Origin: DASVXQ01 sp040414855
GTDB taxonomy: Bacteria; Actinomycetota; CALGFH01
Assembly (NCBI GenBank): GCA_040414855.1
Contig: JBEDUQ010000103.1
Location: 1 to 8,933, forward strand
Length of the DNA: 8,933 bases
Reading direction: 5' to 3'
Shown: piece by piece, positions 1-6,110 of the stretch
Position numbering within the stretch: position 1 is the first letter of the stretch
Layout of the letters: each line of letters opens with the position of its first letter
The notes under the pieces: generated by a model
What the model was told of the DNA's origin: nothing
Databases searched by the model: none
Seen by the model: only the letters and a program-made list of their open reading frames with translations
Program-made: the position numbers and the translations under genes

Positions 1-2
1 CC

Positions 3-986
3 TGGATGCTGTTCGCCGCCGACGGGCCCTCGACCCTGTTCCTCCACTTCCACAACCACGTCCCCAACGCGCGTGCGCTCGGCTTCGTCGAGGACGTGCG
101 CTGCTACTGGCCCTCGGCGCCCGCGGCCCTCGCCAACGAGCTGCGGCGGCGCGGGCTCGAACGGACCGGCGTCGGCGTGGTCGGCCTGGCGACCTCAATC
201 CCGCACGGACAGTTCGAGGAGCTCAGGCGCCAGCTCCCGGAGACGGGCTTCAAGGACCTCGCCGGCGGCTTCAACCGGATCCGCTGGGTCCGCGGCCCCG
301 AGGAGCTGGACTGGCTGCGCCGCAGCGCGGCGCTGACCGACCATGCCTGCGAGCTTCTCGAGGAGCGGATCCGTCCGGGGCTCACCGAGCACGACCTGGT
401 CGCTGCCATCCACGAGGCGTTCCTGCCCAACGGCGGCCAGGCCGGCCTGCACTTCGTGGCAGCCACCTCGATGACCGAGCCGGACCGCTTCGTGCCCTGG
501 CAGTTCCCCTCGGCCAGGGAGCTGCGCAAGGGCGACGTGGTGATCACCGAGCTGACCGTCAGCTTCTGGGGCTACGGCGCGCAGATCCACCGGCCGTTCG
601 CGGTCGCGGCCGAGCCGACCGACCGCTACCGCCGGCTTTACGACGTTGCCTTCGAGTGCTACGAGCGGGTCCGGACCGCGATGCGCGCCGGCGCCACCAG
701 CCGCGACGTGGTCGCCGCCGCGGACGTGATCTCCGAGCGGGGGCTGACCGTGTTCGACAGCGTCGTCCACGGCGAGGCGGGCCGGAACCCCGAGCTGGGC
801 ACCACCGCCTCGCCGCACACCCTGGAACCGTGGACCTTCGAGGAGGACCAGGTGATGGTCATCCAGCCCAACCCGATCACCCTCGACCAGCGCGCGGGCC
901 TCCAGCTCGGGGCCGCCGTCCGGGTCACCGCCGGCGCCGCCGAGCCGCTGCATGACTACCCCTTCAAGTTCCCGGTCTGCGGCTGA
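3..986 (+). CDS. M24 (Xaa-Pro peptidase/creatinase fold) family protein, 5' partial, probably lacking the metal site
   Basis: The reading frame is open to the left edge, and the first ATG (position 6) falls inside what looks like the creatinase-type N-terminal domain, so the true start lies outside the window. Numbering from that ATG, residues 1-100 resemble the end of the N-terminal domain and 101-320 the pita-bread catalytic domain. The linker RIRWVRGPEELDWLRRSAAL is typical of the family. M24 enzymes bind two metal ions through Asp, Asp, His, Glu, Glu. By eye, GDVVITELTVSFWGYGAQIHR (176-196) aligns with the Asp/Asp strand pair, but the two positions are E182 and Q193. The first later Glu is Q287 (in VMVIQPNP) and the second is G302 (in GLQLGAA). 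The only HG motif, at 256, lacks the downstream ligand His. It may therefore be a binding protein or a diverged enzyme rather than a peptidase. The fold is fairly sure and the function is not. It ends 183 bases before the next gene and is probably a separate transcription unit. Confidence 0.8.
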   Translation, partial: WMLFAADGPSTLFLHFHNHVPNARALGFVEDVRCYWPSAPAALANELRRRGLERTGVGVVGLATSIPHGQFEELRRQLPETGFKDLAGGFNRIRWVRGPEELDWLRRSAALTDHACELLEERIRPGLTEHDLVAAIHEAFLPNGGQAGLHFVAATSMTEPDRFVPWQFPSARELRKGDVVITELTVSFWGYGAQIHRPFAVAAEPTDRYRRLYDVAFECYERVRTAMRAGATSRDVVAAADVISERGLTVFDSVVHGEAGRNPELGTTASPHTLEPWTFEEDQVMVIQPNPITLDQRAGLQLGAAVRVTAGAAEPLHDYPFKFPVCG

Positions 987-1169
987 TCGCGCGGAGCATG
1001 CGGCGGGGATCCGAGGGCATACGGTCCCCGAATGGTCCCGCGCCCGTAGGCGCCCGTAGACTGTCTCGCGTAGTCCGTACAGCCCCTTAACCCGGTTTTC
1101 GCCGTTGCGTGGCGTCATAGTCCCAAGCGGACGACCCGCTCGTCGTCCCCTTGACTGAAAGGGTTCCGC
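987..1169. other. Intergenic leader region upstream of the moxR operon
   Basis: No gene is visible in this gap. It is the only sizeable space before the seven-gene plus-strand run, so the operon promoter most likely lies here, but no convincing -35/-10 pair could be fixed by eye. AT-richer patches occur around 1085-1100 (TTAACCCGGTTTTC) and 1115-1121. A weak inverted repeat, CGGGGA (1004-1009) with TCCCCG (1025-1030), could form a 6-bp stem after the upstream gene, but no T-run follows it. Confidence 0.4.
1040..1059. repeat. Perfect 10-bp tandem duplication in the operon leader
   Basis: GCGCCCGTAG occurs twice head to tail (1040-1049 and 1050-1059). A related CGCGTAG follows at 1067-1073. 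It lies about 110 bases upstream of the first gene of the operon. It could be a regulator binding site with about one helical turn between half-sites, or a chance slippage product. Confidence 0.5.
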
Positions 1170-1421
1170 ATGACGCTCAAGACGCGCGGGAAGCTGGTCG
1201 TGCTCGGGCTGGTCACGTTCGGGTGCGCCGCCGCGCTCACCGCCGGAAGCGTGGCCGCCGCCGACAGCCGCCCGCAGCCGCCGGTGCTGCGCATCACCAC
1301 CGACGACTCGGGCGGCACGTACCAGCAGGTCCGGCAGGGACAGTCCACCGACACCGGCGACTGCCCCTTCGGCCACCACCAGGCGCCGTCGGGGGCGGAG
1401 AGTTCCGGGGGAAGCGTGTGA
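1170..1421 (+). CDS. Small secreted or membrane-anchored protein of unknown function, first gene of the moxR operon
   Basis: This 83-residue protein has a basic start (TLKTRGK), a hydrophobic stretch at about residues 9-31, and an Ala-rich end (SVAAA then DS) that fits signal peptidase I cleavage near residue 31. C19 in the hydrophobic stretch does not sit in a good lipobox. The mature part, about 52 residues, is polar, rich in Gly, Ser, Gln and Asp, with a single Cys in GDCPFGHHQ. I do not recognise a family. It is probably real: a GAAAGGG ribosome binding site lies six bases before the ATG, third codon positions are nearly all G or C, and its TGA stop overlaps the GTG start of moxR by four bases (1418-1421), implying translational coupling. 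It may be a substrate or partner of the MoxR/VWA system, or simply a leader that couples translation. Confidence 0.7.
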   Translation: MTLKTRGKLVVLGLVTFGCAAALTAGSVAAADSRPQPPVLRITTDDSGGTYQQVRQGQSTDTGDCPFGHHQAPSGAESSGGSV

Positions 1422-2470
1422 CCGAGACGAACCAGTCGGACCAGCCTGACCAGCCTGACCCGCTGGAGCCGAACCCGGCCGCGCTGCTGGAGCGTGCGCT
1501 GTTCGAGATCAAGCGGGTGATCGTCGGCCAGGAGCTGATGGTCGAGCGGATGATGGTCGGCCTGCTCGCCCGGGGCCACTGCCTGCTCGAGGGCGTCCCT
1601 GGGATCGCCAAGACGCTGGCCGCCGAGACCCTGGCAACCGTCGTCGGCGGGACCTTCTCGCGAGTCCAGTTCACGCCCGACCTGGTGCCGTCGGACATCG
1701 TCGGCACGCGGATCTACCGGCCGTCGACCGAGCGCTTCGACACCGAGCTCGGCCCGGTGATGGTCAACTTCGTGCTCGCCGACGAGATCAACCGCGCCCC
1801 CGCGAAGGTGCAATCGGCCCTGCTCGAGGTGATGGCCGAGCGGCAGGTCTCGATCGGCGGCAAGAGCTACCAGGTGCCCGAGCCGTTCCTGGTCCTGGCC
1901 ACCCAGAACCCGATCGAGTCCGAGGGCGTCTACCAGCTTCCCGAGGCGCAGCGCGACCGGTTCCTGCTGAAGATCGAGCTCGGCCACCCCAGCGGCAGCG
2001 AGGAGCTGGCGATCCTCTACCGGATGAGCGTCGACCCGCCGACCGCCAACCAGATCCTCGAGCCGAAGCAGGTCATCGCCCTCCAGCAGGCCGCCGACCG
2101 GGTGTTCGTCCACCACGCGATCGCCGAGTACGCGGTGCGGCTGGTGCTCGCCACCCGCGACCCGGCCGCGTTCGGTCTTCCCGAGGTCGCCGAGCAGGTC
2201 GCCTTCGGGGCCAGCCCGCGCGCCACCCTCGGCCTGGTCGCCGCGGGGCGGGCGCTGGCGCTGCTGCGCGGCCGCGACTACGTCGTCCCCAGGGACGTCT
2301 ACGACGTCGCCCGCGGCGTGATCGGCCACCGCCTGGTGCTGTCGCTCGACGCGCTCGCCGATGCGGTGCCGGCCAACTCGATCGTGGACAGCATCCTGCG
2401 GGTCGTCCCCGAGCCGCAGGTCGCCCCGCGCCAGTTCGTGGACGGCCCACCGGGGCTGCGGTCGGCATGA
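1418..2470 (+). CDS. moxR: MoxR-family AAA+ ATPase
   Basis: This 350-residue protein has the usual length and layout of MoxR ATPases, which work as chaperone-like remodelling factors, usually with VWA-domain partners. Visible motifs are Walker A GVPGIAKT (59-66), Walker B FVLADE (118-123), the following INRAPAKVQSALLEVMAE typical of MoxR, sensor 1 ATQNPIE (161-167), and the arginine-finger region EAQRDRF (176-182). The C-terminal lid spans roughly 230-340. The GTG at 1418 is chosen because the frame upstream has no family similarity, a GGGGGAA ribosome binding site lies just before it, and it overlaps the previous stop as GTGA. The first 20 residues are acidic and Pro/Gln-rich, and include a DQP repeat. 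The gene ends in an ATGA overlap with the DUF58 gene. It probably acts in the cytoplasm at the membrane face with the next two products. Confidence 0.95.
   Translation: MTETNQSDQPDQPDPLEPNPAALLERALFEIKRVIVGQELMVERMMVGLLARGHCLLEGVPGIAKTLAAETLATVVGGTFSRVQFTPDLVPSDIVGTRIYRPSTERFDTELGPVMVNFVLADEINRAPAKVQSALLEVMAERQVSIGGKSYQVPEPFLVLATQNPIESEGVYQLPEAQRDRFLLKIELGHPSGSEELAILYRMSVDPPTANQILEPKQVIALQQAADRVFVHHAIAEYAVRLVLATRDPAAFGLPEVAEQVAFGASPRATLGLVAAGRALALLRGRDYVVPRDVYDVARGVIGHRLVLSLDALADAVPANSIVDSILRVVPEPQVAPRQFVDGPPGLRSA
1439..1460 (+). repeat. 9-bp tandem repeat within the moxR N-terminal codons
   Basis: GACCAGCCT is repeated twice and followed by a partial GACC. It is in frame and encodes the DQP-DQP-D tail before the ATPase domain. 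The copy number could vary without changing the reading frame, and only the disordered N-terminus would be affected. Confidence 0.6.
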
Positions 2471-3438
2471 CCCAGCCGGGTACCCAGCGCCTCGCCGCCG
2501 AGCAGGTGCTGCGGCGGCTGGAGCTGCGGGTCACCCGCCGCATCGACGGCCTGTTGCACGGCGACTACCTGGGCCTGCTGCCCGGGCCCGGGAGCGAGCT
2601 CGCCGAGGCGCGGGTGTACCGGCCCGGCGAGGACGACGTCCGCCGGATGGACTGGAACGTGACCGCCCGCACCACCGTGCCGCACGTCCGCGACCTGGTC
2701 GCGGACCGGGAGCTCGAGACCTGGGCGCTGGTCGACGCCAGCGGCAGCATGGACTTCGGCACCGCCGAGATCGAGAAGCGCGAGCTGGCCACCTCGGCGG
2801 TCGCCGCGATCGGCTTCCTGACCGCCCACTCCGGCAACCGGCTCGGCGCCCACGTCCTGCACGGCGGGAAGGTGCGGCGGATCCCGGCGCGGTCGGGGCG
2901 CGGCGCGCTGTTCTCGATGGTCCGCGCGCTGCTGGAGCTGCCGAGGACTCCGGAGGGCGGCGCCGGCCCGTCGGGCCCGACGCTCGCCGACGCGATCGAG
3001 GGACTGCGGCGCACCGCCCGCCGCCGCGGCATGGCGGTGCTGGTCTCCGATTTCCTCGACGGCATGGACGACCCCGGCCATCCCGCCTGGGAGCGGCCGA
3101 TCCGCCGGCTCGGCACGCGTCACCAGGTGCTCGCGATCGAGGTGCTCGACCCGCGCGAGCTGGAGCTGCCGGACGTCGGCGTGCTCACCCTGGTCGACTC
3201 CGAGACCGGCAGGCGCCGCGAGATCTCGACCTCCAATCCCCGCACCCGCGACCGCTACGCCGAGGCCGCGGCCGCGCAGCGCGCGTCGATCCGGGCCGCG
3301 CTGCGCCGCGCCGGCGCCGCCCACATGCAGCTCCGCACCGACCGCGACTGGCTCCGCGACGTGGTCCAGTTCGTGGTGGCGCAGCGGCGCATGTCCCGTG
3401 CCGGCGGCGCCAAGGCACCCACCGGAGGCTCTGCGTGA
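2467..3438 (+). CDS. DUF58 domain protein with a VWA-like metal site, MoxR partner
   Basis: This 323-residue soluble protein has no membrane segment or signal peptide. The DUF58 signature is clear at about residues 36-68: GLLPGPGSELAEARVYRPGEDD, then VRRMDWNVTAR. A VWA-like fold follows, with a MIDAS motif DASGS (90-94), a probable MIDAS Thr at T172 (GPTLADAI) and Asp at D195 (VSDFLDG), so it should bind a divalent metal. DUF58 proteins are regularly encoded right after moxR and are thought to work with the ATPase; their biochemical role is poorly known. The ATG overlaps the moxR stop as ATGA. The ribosome binding site is weak (GGGG about 11 bases upstream), so translation probably depends on coupling. 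The C-terminal 20 residues are a basic, Gly/Ala-rich tail. The moxR, DUF58, VWA order matches the Rv1479-Rv1481 arrangement of Mycobacterium tuberculosis. Confidence 0.93.
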   Translation: MTQPGTQRLAAEQVLRRLELRVTRRIDGLLHGDYLGLLPGPGSELAEARVYRPGEDDVRRMDWNVTARTTVPHVRDLVADRELETWALVDASGSMDFGTAEIEKRELATSAVAAIGFLTAHSGNRLGAHVLHGGKVRRIPARSGRGALFSMVRALLELPRTPEGGAGPSGPTLADAIEGLRRTARRRGMAVLVSDFLDGMDDPGHPAWERPIRRLGTRHQVLAIEVLDPRELELPDVGVLTLVDSETGRRREISTSNPRTRDRYAEAAAAQRASIRAALRRAGAAHMQLRTDRDWLRDVVQFVVAQRRMSRAGGAKAPTGGSA

Positions 3439-4385
3439 GCTTCTTCGCCCCCGATCGCCTCTGGCTGCTGCTGGCGGTCGCGGGCCTGGCCGCGCTCTAC
3501 GTCTGGGCGTTCCGCCGCAAGCGGCAGCGCTACGCGCTGCGTTTCAGCAACCTGGCCCTGCTCGACAAGGTCGCGCCGCGCGGCCCGGGCTGGCGGAGGC
3601 ACCTGCCGGCGATCGTCTTCGTCGCCATGCTCGGTCTGCTGGTCGTGGGGTTCGCGCGGCCGTCCGCCAACGCCAAGGTGCCGAGGGAGCGCGCGACCGT
3701 GCTGATCGCCCTCGACGTGTCCAACTCGATGGCGGCGACCGACGTCGAGCCCGACCGCCTCGAGGCCGCCAAGTCCGCCGCGCTCGCCTTCGTCGAGCGG
3801 CTGCCGGCGCGCTTCAACGTCGGCCTGGTCGCCTTCGACGGCACCGCCTCGCTGGTGGTCGCGCCCACCACCGACCACCAGGCGGTCGACAACGGCATCG
3901 AGTCGCTCCAGACCGGGCCGGCCACGGCCATCGGCGAGGCGGTGTTCAGCTCGCTGGAGGCGATCGCCAATTTCGACGCGCAGGCTGGCACCAACCCGCC
4001 GCCGTCGCGGATCGTGCTGCTCTCGGACGGCGCCAACACCGCCGGCCGCTCGCCGGACCAGGCGGCCGAGGCCGCGCTGGCCGCGCACGTCGCCGTCTCC
4101 ACCATCGCCTACGGGACCCCGGAGGGTACCGTAGTGGTGAATCGACAGCTCATCCCCGTGCCAGTCGACGGGCCAGCGCTCGAACGGCTCGCCAAGACGA
4201 CCAACGGCGCCTACTACGAGGCCGCCAGTGGCAAGGAGCTGCAAAAGGTCTATCAGGACATCGGGAGCTCGGTCGGATTCCGAACCATCCGCCGGGAGGT
4301 CTCTGTTTGGTTCATCGGCTTCGGGTTGCTCGCCGCATTCGGTACCGCCGTCGCGTCGCTCACCTGGTCCTCCCGCCTTCCCTAG
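3435..4385 (+). CDS. Membrane-anchored VWA domain protein, BatA-like
   Basis: This 316-residue protein has two N-terminal hydrophobic segments (about 9-26 and 57-74) separated by a basic stretch (RRKRQR), then a VWA domain at about 85-280, and a C-terminal membrane segment (about 289-309). The MIDAS is complete: DVSNS (D94, S96, S98), T164 in GPATAIGE and D198 in LLSDGANT, so metal-dependent binding of a protein ligand is expected. The layout matches BatA-type proteins, the membrane partners of MoxR ATPases. The GTG start is supported by GGAGG at 3424-3428 and by a GTGA overlap with the DUF58 stop; the family-typical FFAPDRLWLLL start fits. With two segments before the domain, the location of the VWA domain depends on the orientation of the first helix; as drawn it lies between the second and third segments, probably outside the cytoplasm. 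Base composition drops slightly in the last 250 bases without a frame break. Confidence 0.92.
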   Translation: MSFFAPDRLWLLLAVAGLAALYVWAFRRKRQRYALRFSNLALLDKVAPRGPGWRRHLPAIVFVAMLGLLVVGFARPSANAKVPRERATVLIALDVSNSMAATDVEPDRLEAAKSAALAFVERLPARFNVGLVAFDGTASLVVAPTTDHQAVDNGIESLQTGPATAIGEAVFSSLEAIANFDAQAGTNPPPSRIVLLSDGANTAGRSPDQAAEAALAAHVAVSTIAYGTPEGTVVVNRQLIPVPVDGPALERLAKTTNGAYYEAASGKELQKVYQDIGSSVGFRTIRREVSVWFIGFGLLAAFGTAVASLTWSSRLP

Positions 4386-4410
4386 CACCGCGTGAATGGA
4401 GCAACCTGCA

Positions 4411-5307
4411 ATGACCACACCCAGCGGGCTCGGGAAACCCAAGGGGCCGTCCTACCTCTCCCCGCCGATTCGCCGCCACTACCCGGCGCAGCGGCCGACC
4501 GAGGGTTGGGAGCCGCCGGTCCCGCCTGAGCCCAGGCGTGTCCTGCTCAGCCGCGCGGTGGTCATGGGCCTGCTCGCCACCCTGCTCGCCGGGGTCGTCG
4601 GCGGCGTGGTCGGGTCGACGCTGGTGGACGACGGCAACGACCCCGCCAGCCGGTCCGCCGGCTCGACCCCGACGCTGCCGCGCTCCAGCGGCGGTCCGGT
4701 CCGCGGCGGCACCGGCGACATGAGCGACGTCGCCGCCAGGGTCCTGCCCAGCGTGGTCTCGGTGCAGGTCGACCGCGGCTTCGCGAGGGCCGGCGGCTCT
4801 GGCTTCGTGCTCGACCTCAAAGGGCACATCCTCACCAACAACCACGTGGTCGCATCGGGCGGCGACATCGCGGTGGTGCTCCAGAGCGGCCGCCGGGTCA
4901 AGGCGACCCTGGTCGGCCGTGACGCCCGCACCGACCTGGCGGTCCTGAAGGTCACCCAGACAACCGGCCTAGAGCCGCTCGAGCTCGGCAGGTCCGCCGA
5001 CGTCGCGGTCGGCGACCAGGTGCTCGCGGTCGGCTCGCCGCTCGGCCTCTCCGGAACGGTCACCGCCGGCATCGTCAGCGCGCTCAACCGCGAGGTGCGG
5101 CTGGGCAGCCAGCGCGGCACCGCGCTCCAGACCGACGCCCCGATCAATCCTGGCAACTCTGGCGGACCGCTGGTCAACGCCAGGGGCGAGGTGATCGGCG
5201 TCAACACCGCCATCGCCACGCTCGGCTCTCAGGGCTCCATCGGCATCGGCTTCGCCATCCCGATCGACCGCGCCGCCCAGGTGGCCGACCGCATCATCCG
5301 CGGATGA
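4411..5307 (+). CDS. Membrane-anchored HtrA/DegP-like serine protease without PDZ domain
   Basis: This 298-residue S1C-type trypsin-fold protease has a cytoplasmic Pro-rich N-terminus (1-42), one transmembrane segment (about 48-70, preceded by RR and SR, so N-terminus inside), a Ser/Gly/Pro linker, and the protease domain at about 105-295. The catalytic triad is visible: H145 in LTNNHVVA, D175 in DARTDLAVLKV and S250 in NPGNSGGPL. The protease should face the cell exterior and act on misfolded or processed envelope proteins. The protein stops about 10 residues after the last barrel strand (IGFAIPIDRAAQVADRIIRG), so the usual C-terminal PDZ domain is absent and the gene is short for the family. 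ATG 4411 is preferred over ATG 4396 because GGAG (4398-4401) sits nine bases before it, whereas nothing precedes 4396. The gene lies 25 bases after the VWA gene and 34 before the response regulator, so it is most likely co-transcribed. Confidence 0.93.
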   Translation: MTTPSGLGKPKGPSYLSPPIRRHYPAQRPTEGWEPPVPPEPRRVLLSRAVVMGLLATLLAGVVGGVVGSTLVDDGNDPASRSAGSTPTLPRSSGGPVRGGTGDMSDVAARVLPSVVSVQVDRGFARAGGSGFVLDLKGHILTNNHVVASGGDIAVVLQSGRRVKATLVGRDARTDLAVLKVTQTTGLEPLELGRSADVAVGDQVLAVGSPLGLSGTVTAGIVSALNREVRLGSQRGTALQTDAPINPGNSGGPLVNARGEVIGVNTAIATLGSQGSIGIGFAIPIDRAAQVADRIIRG

Positions 5308-5341
5308 CGGGTCGGTAGGCGGCCAGGGCGGGAGGCGGGCG

Positions 5342-6037
5342 ATGCGGCTGCTGATGGTCGAGGACGAGGAGGACCTCGTCGAGACGATCCGGCCGAGCCT
5401 GGTCCGCGAGGGCTACGCCGTCGACGTGGCCATCGACGCCGCCAGCGCCATGGACCGCCTGCGGGTCAACGCCTACGACCTGATGGTGCTCGACCTGAGC
5501 CTGCCGGACGGCGACGGCTTCGACCTCTGCCGGAGCGTCCGCGACGGGTTGCTGGACGGCCCCAACGGCACCGACCTGCGGATCCTGATGCTGACCGCCA
5601 GAGCGGGCCTGCGCGACCGGGTCCGCGGGCTGGACGAGGGCGCCGACGACTACCTCGTCAAGCCGTTCGCGCTGGCCGAGCTGCTGGCGCGCCTGCGGGC
5701 GCTGCTGCGCCGCGACAGCGGCCAGCCTCCGGCCGCCGCCCTGCGGGTCGGCGACCTGCGCCTGGACACCGCACGGCACGAGGTCTTCCGCGCCGACCGG
5801 CCGCTGCGCCTGACCCGCAAGGAGTTCGGGGTGCTCGAGTACCTGATGGAGCGCCCTGGGCTGGTCGTCAACGCCAGGGAGCTCCAGCGCGAGGTCTGGG
5901 ACGAGCACGCCGACCCGTTCACCGAGACGGTCCGGGTCACCGTCGGCAACCTGCGCCGCAAGCTCAACGGCCGCGGCGAGCCGTCGCTGGTCGAGACCGT
6001 CCCAGGCAAGGGCTACCGGCTCCGGGTGGCCACATGA
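5342..6037 (+). CDS. OmpR/PhoB-family response regulator
   Basis: This 231-residue DNA-binding response regulator has a receiver domain at 1-122 with acidic residues E7, D8 and E9, phospho-acceptor D51 (VLDLSLPDGDGF), T85 (MLTAR) and K107 (LVKPF), all as expected. A winged-helix output domain follows at about 135-229, with LTRKEFGVLEYLM and the family-typical end VRVTVGNLRRKL then PGKGYRLRV. The loop before the MLTAR strand (GLLDGPNGTDLR) is about four residues longer than in PhoB and lacks the usual Pro. A strong GGAGG at 5331-5335 lies six bases before the ATG. The cognate kinase is encoded immediately downstream. The stop codon lies inside the first unit of the 23-bp tandem repeat, so the last residues (LRVAT) are encoded by the repeat. 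The target genes cannot be read from the sequence; control of this operon, including the adjacent protease, is a reasonable guess by analogy with MprA/PepD. Confidence 0.96.
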   Translation: MRLLMVEDEEDLVETIRPSLVREGYAVDVAIDAASAMDRLRVNAYDLMVLDLSLPDGDGFDLCRSVRDGLLDGPNGTDLRILMLTARAGLRDRVRGLDEGADDYLVKPFALAELLARLRALLRRDSGQPPAAALRVGDLRLDTARHEVFRADRPLRLTRKEFGVLEYLMERPGLVVNARELQREVWDEHADPFTETVRVTVGNLRRKLNGRGEPSLVETVPGKGYRLRVAT

Positions 6038-6110
6038 GCCAGCTCCGGGTGGCCACGTGAGCCAGCTGCGGGGGGCCGCGTGAGCGAGCTGCGGGTGGCC
6101 ACGTGAGCCT
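6019..6110 (+). repeat. Four tandem copies of a 23-bp unit bridging the response regulator stop and kinase start
   Basis: The units are 6019-6041, 6042-6064, 6065-6087 and 6088-6110, all exactly 23 bp. The shared pattern is GCT, then C or G, CGGGTGGCC, AC, then A or G, TGAGC. Copies 1 and 2 differ at one base; copy 3 is the most diverged (GGGGCCGCG in its middle). Every unit carries an overlapping start and stop, ATGA in copy 1 (6034-6037) and GTGA in the others (6057-6060, 6080-6083, 6103-6106). Copy 1 holds the end of the response regulator and copy 4 holds the kinase start. Copies 1 and 2 also contain a TGGC-N7-GCCA dyad, so a protein binding site cannot be excluded. Confidence 0.95.
6034..6106 (+). 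other. Chain of three overlapping 8-residue mini-ORFs between regulator and kinase
   Basis: Because 23 bp equals nine codons (27 bases) minus a 4-base overlap, each repeat unit encodes a complete mini-ORF. These are MSQLRVAT (6034-6060, ATG), VSQLRGAA (6057-6083, GTG) and VSELRVAT (6080-6106, GTG). The first starts in the ATGA that ends the response regulator, each stop overlaps the next start, and the last stop overlaps the kinase GTG at 6103. A GGTGG or GGGGG stretch precedes each start by a few bases as a weak ribosome binding site. The layout is seen directly. That ribosomes use it for stepwise termination and re-initiation is inference. Confidence 0.6.

Noticed and set aside
195..1379. 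394-codon minus-strand open frame across the M24 gene, the leader and the small secreted protein gene
   Set aside because: The translation is compositionally biased with no domain, and it runs opposite genes with clear family motifs and ribosome binding sites.
2361..3434. Extension of the VWA gene frame upstream over the DUF58 gene (674-codon frame)
   Set aside because: The upstream part is an Arg/Pro/Ala-rich out-of-frame reading of DUF58. The GTG at 3435 has a good GGAGG and gives the normal BatA-like N-terminus.
4396..4410. Upstream ATG at 4396 as the protease start
   Set aside because: No ribosome binding site precedes it, and its own bases form the GGAG that serves the ATG at 4411.
3255..4442. 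395-codon minus-strand open frame opposite the VWA gene
   Set aside because: The plus strand shows a complete MIDAS and membrane segments; the minus product has no recognisable feature and is a GC-bias shadow.
6019..6110. CRISPR array
   Set aside because: The 23-bp units are directly adjacent with no spacers, and they overlap coding sequence.
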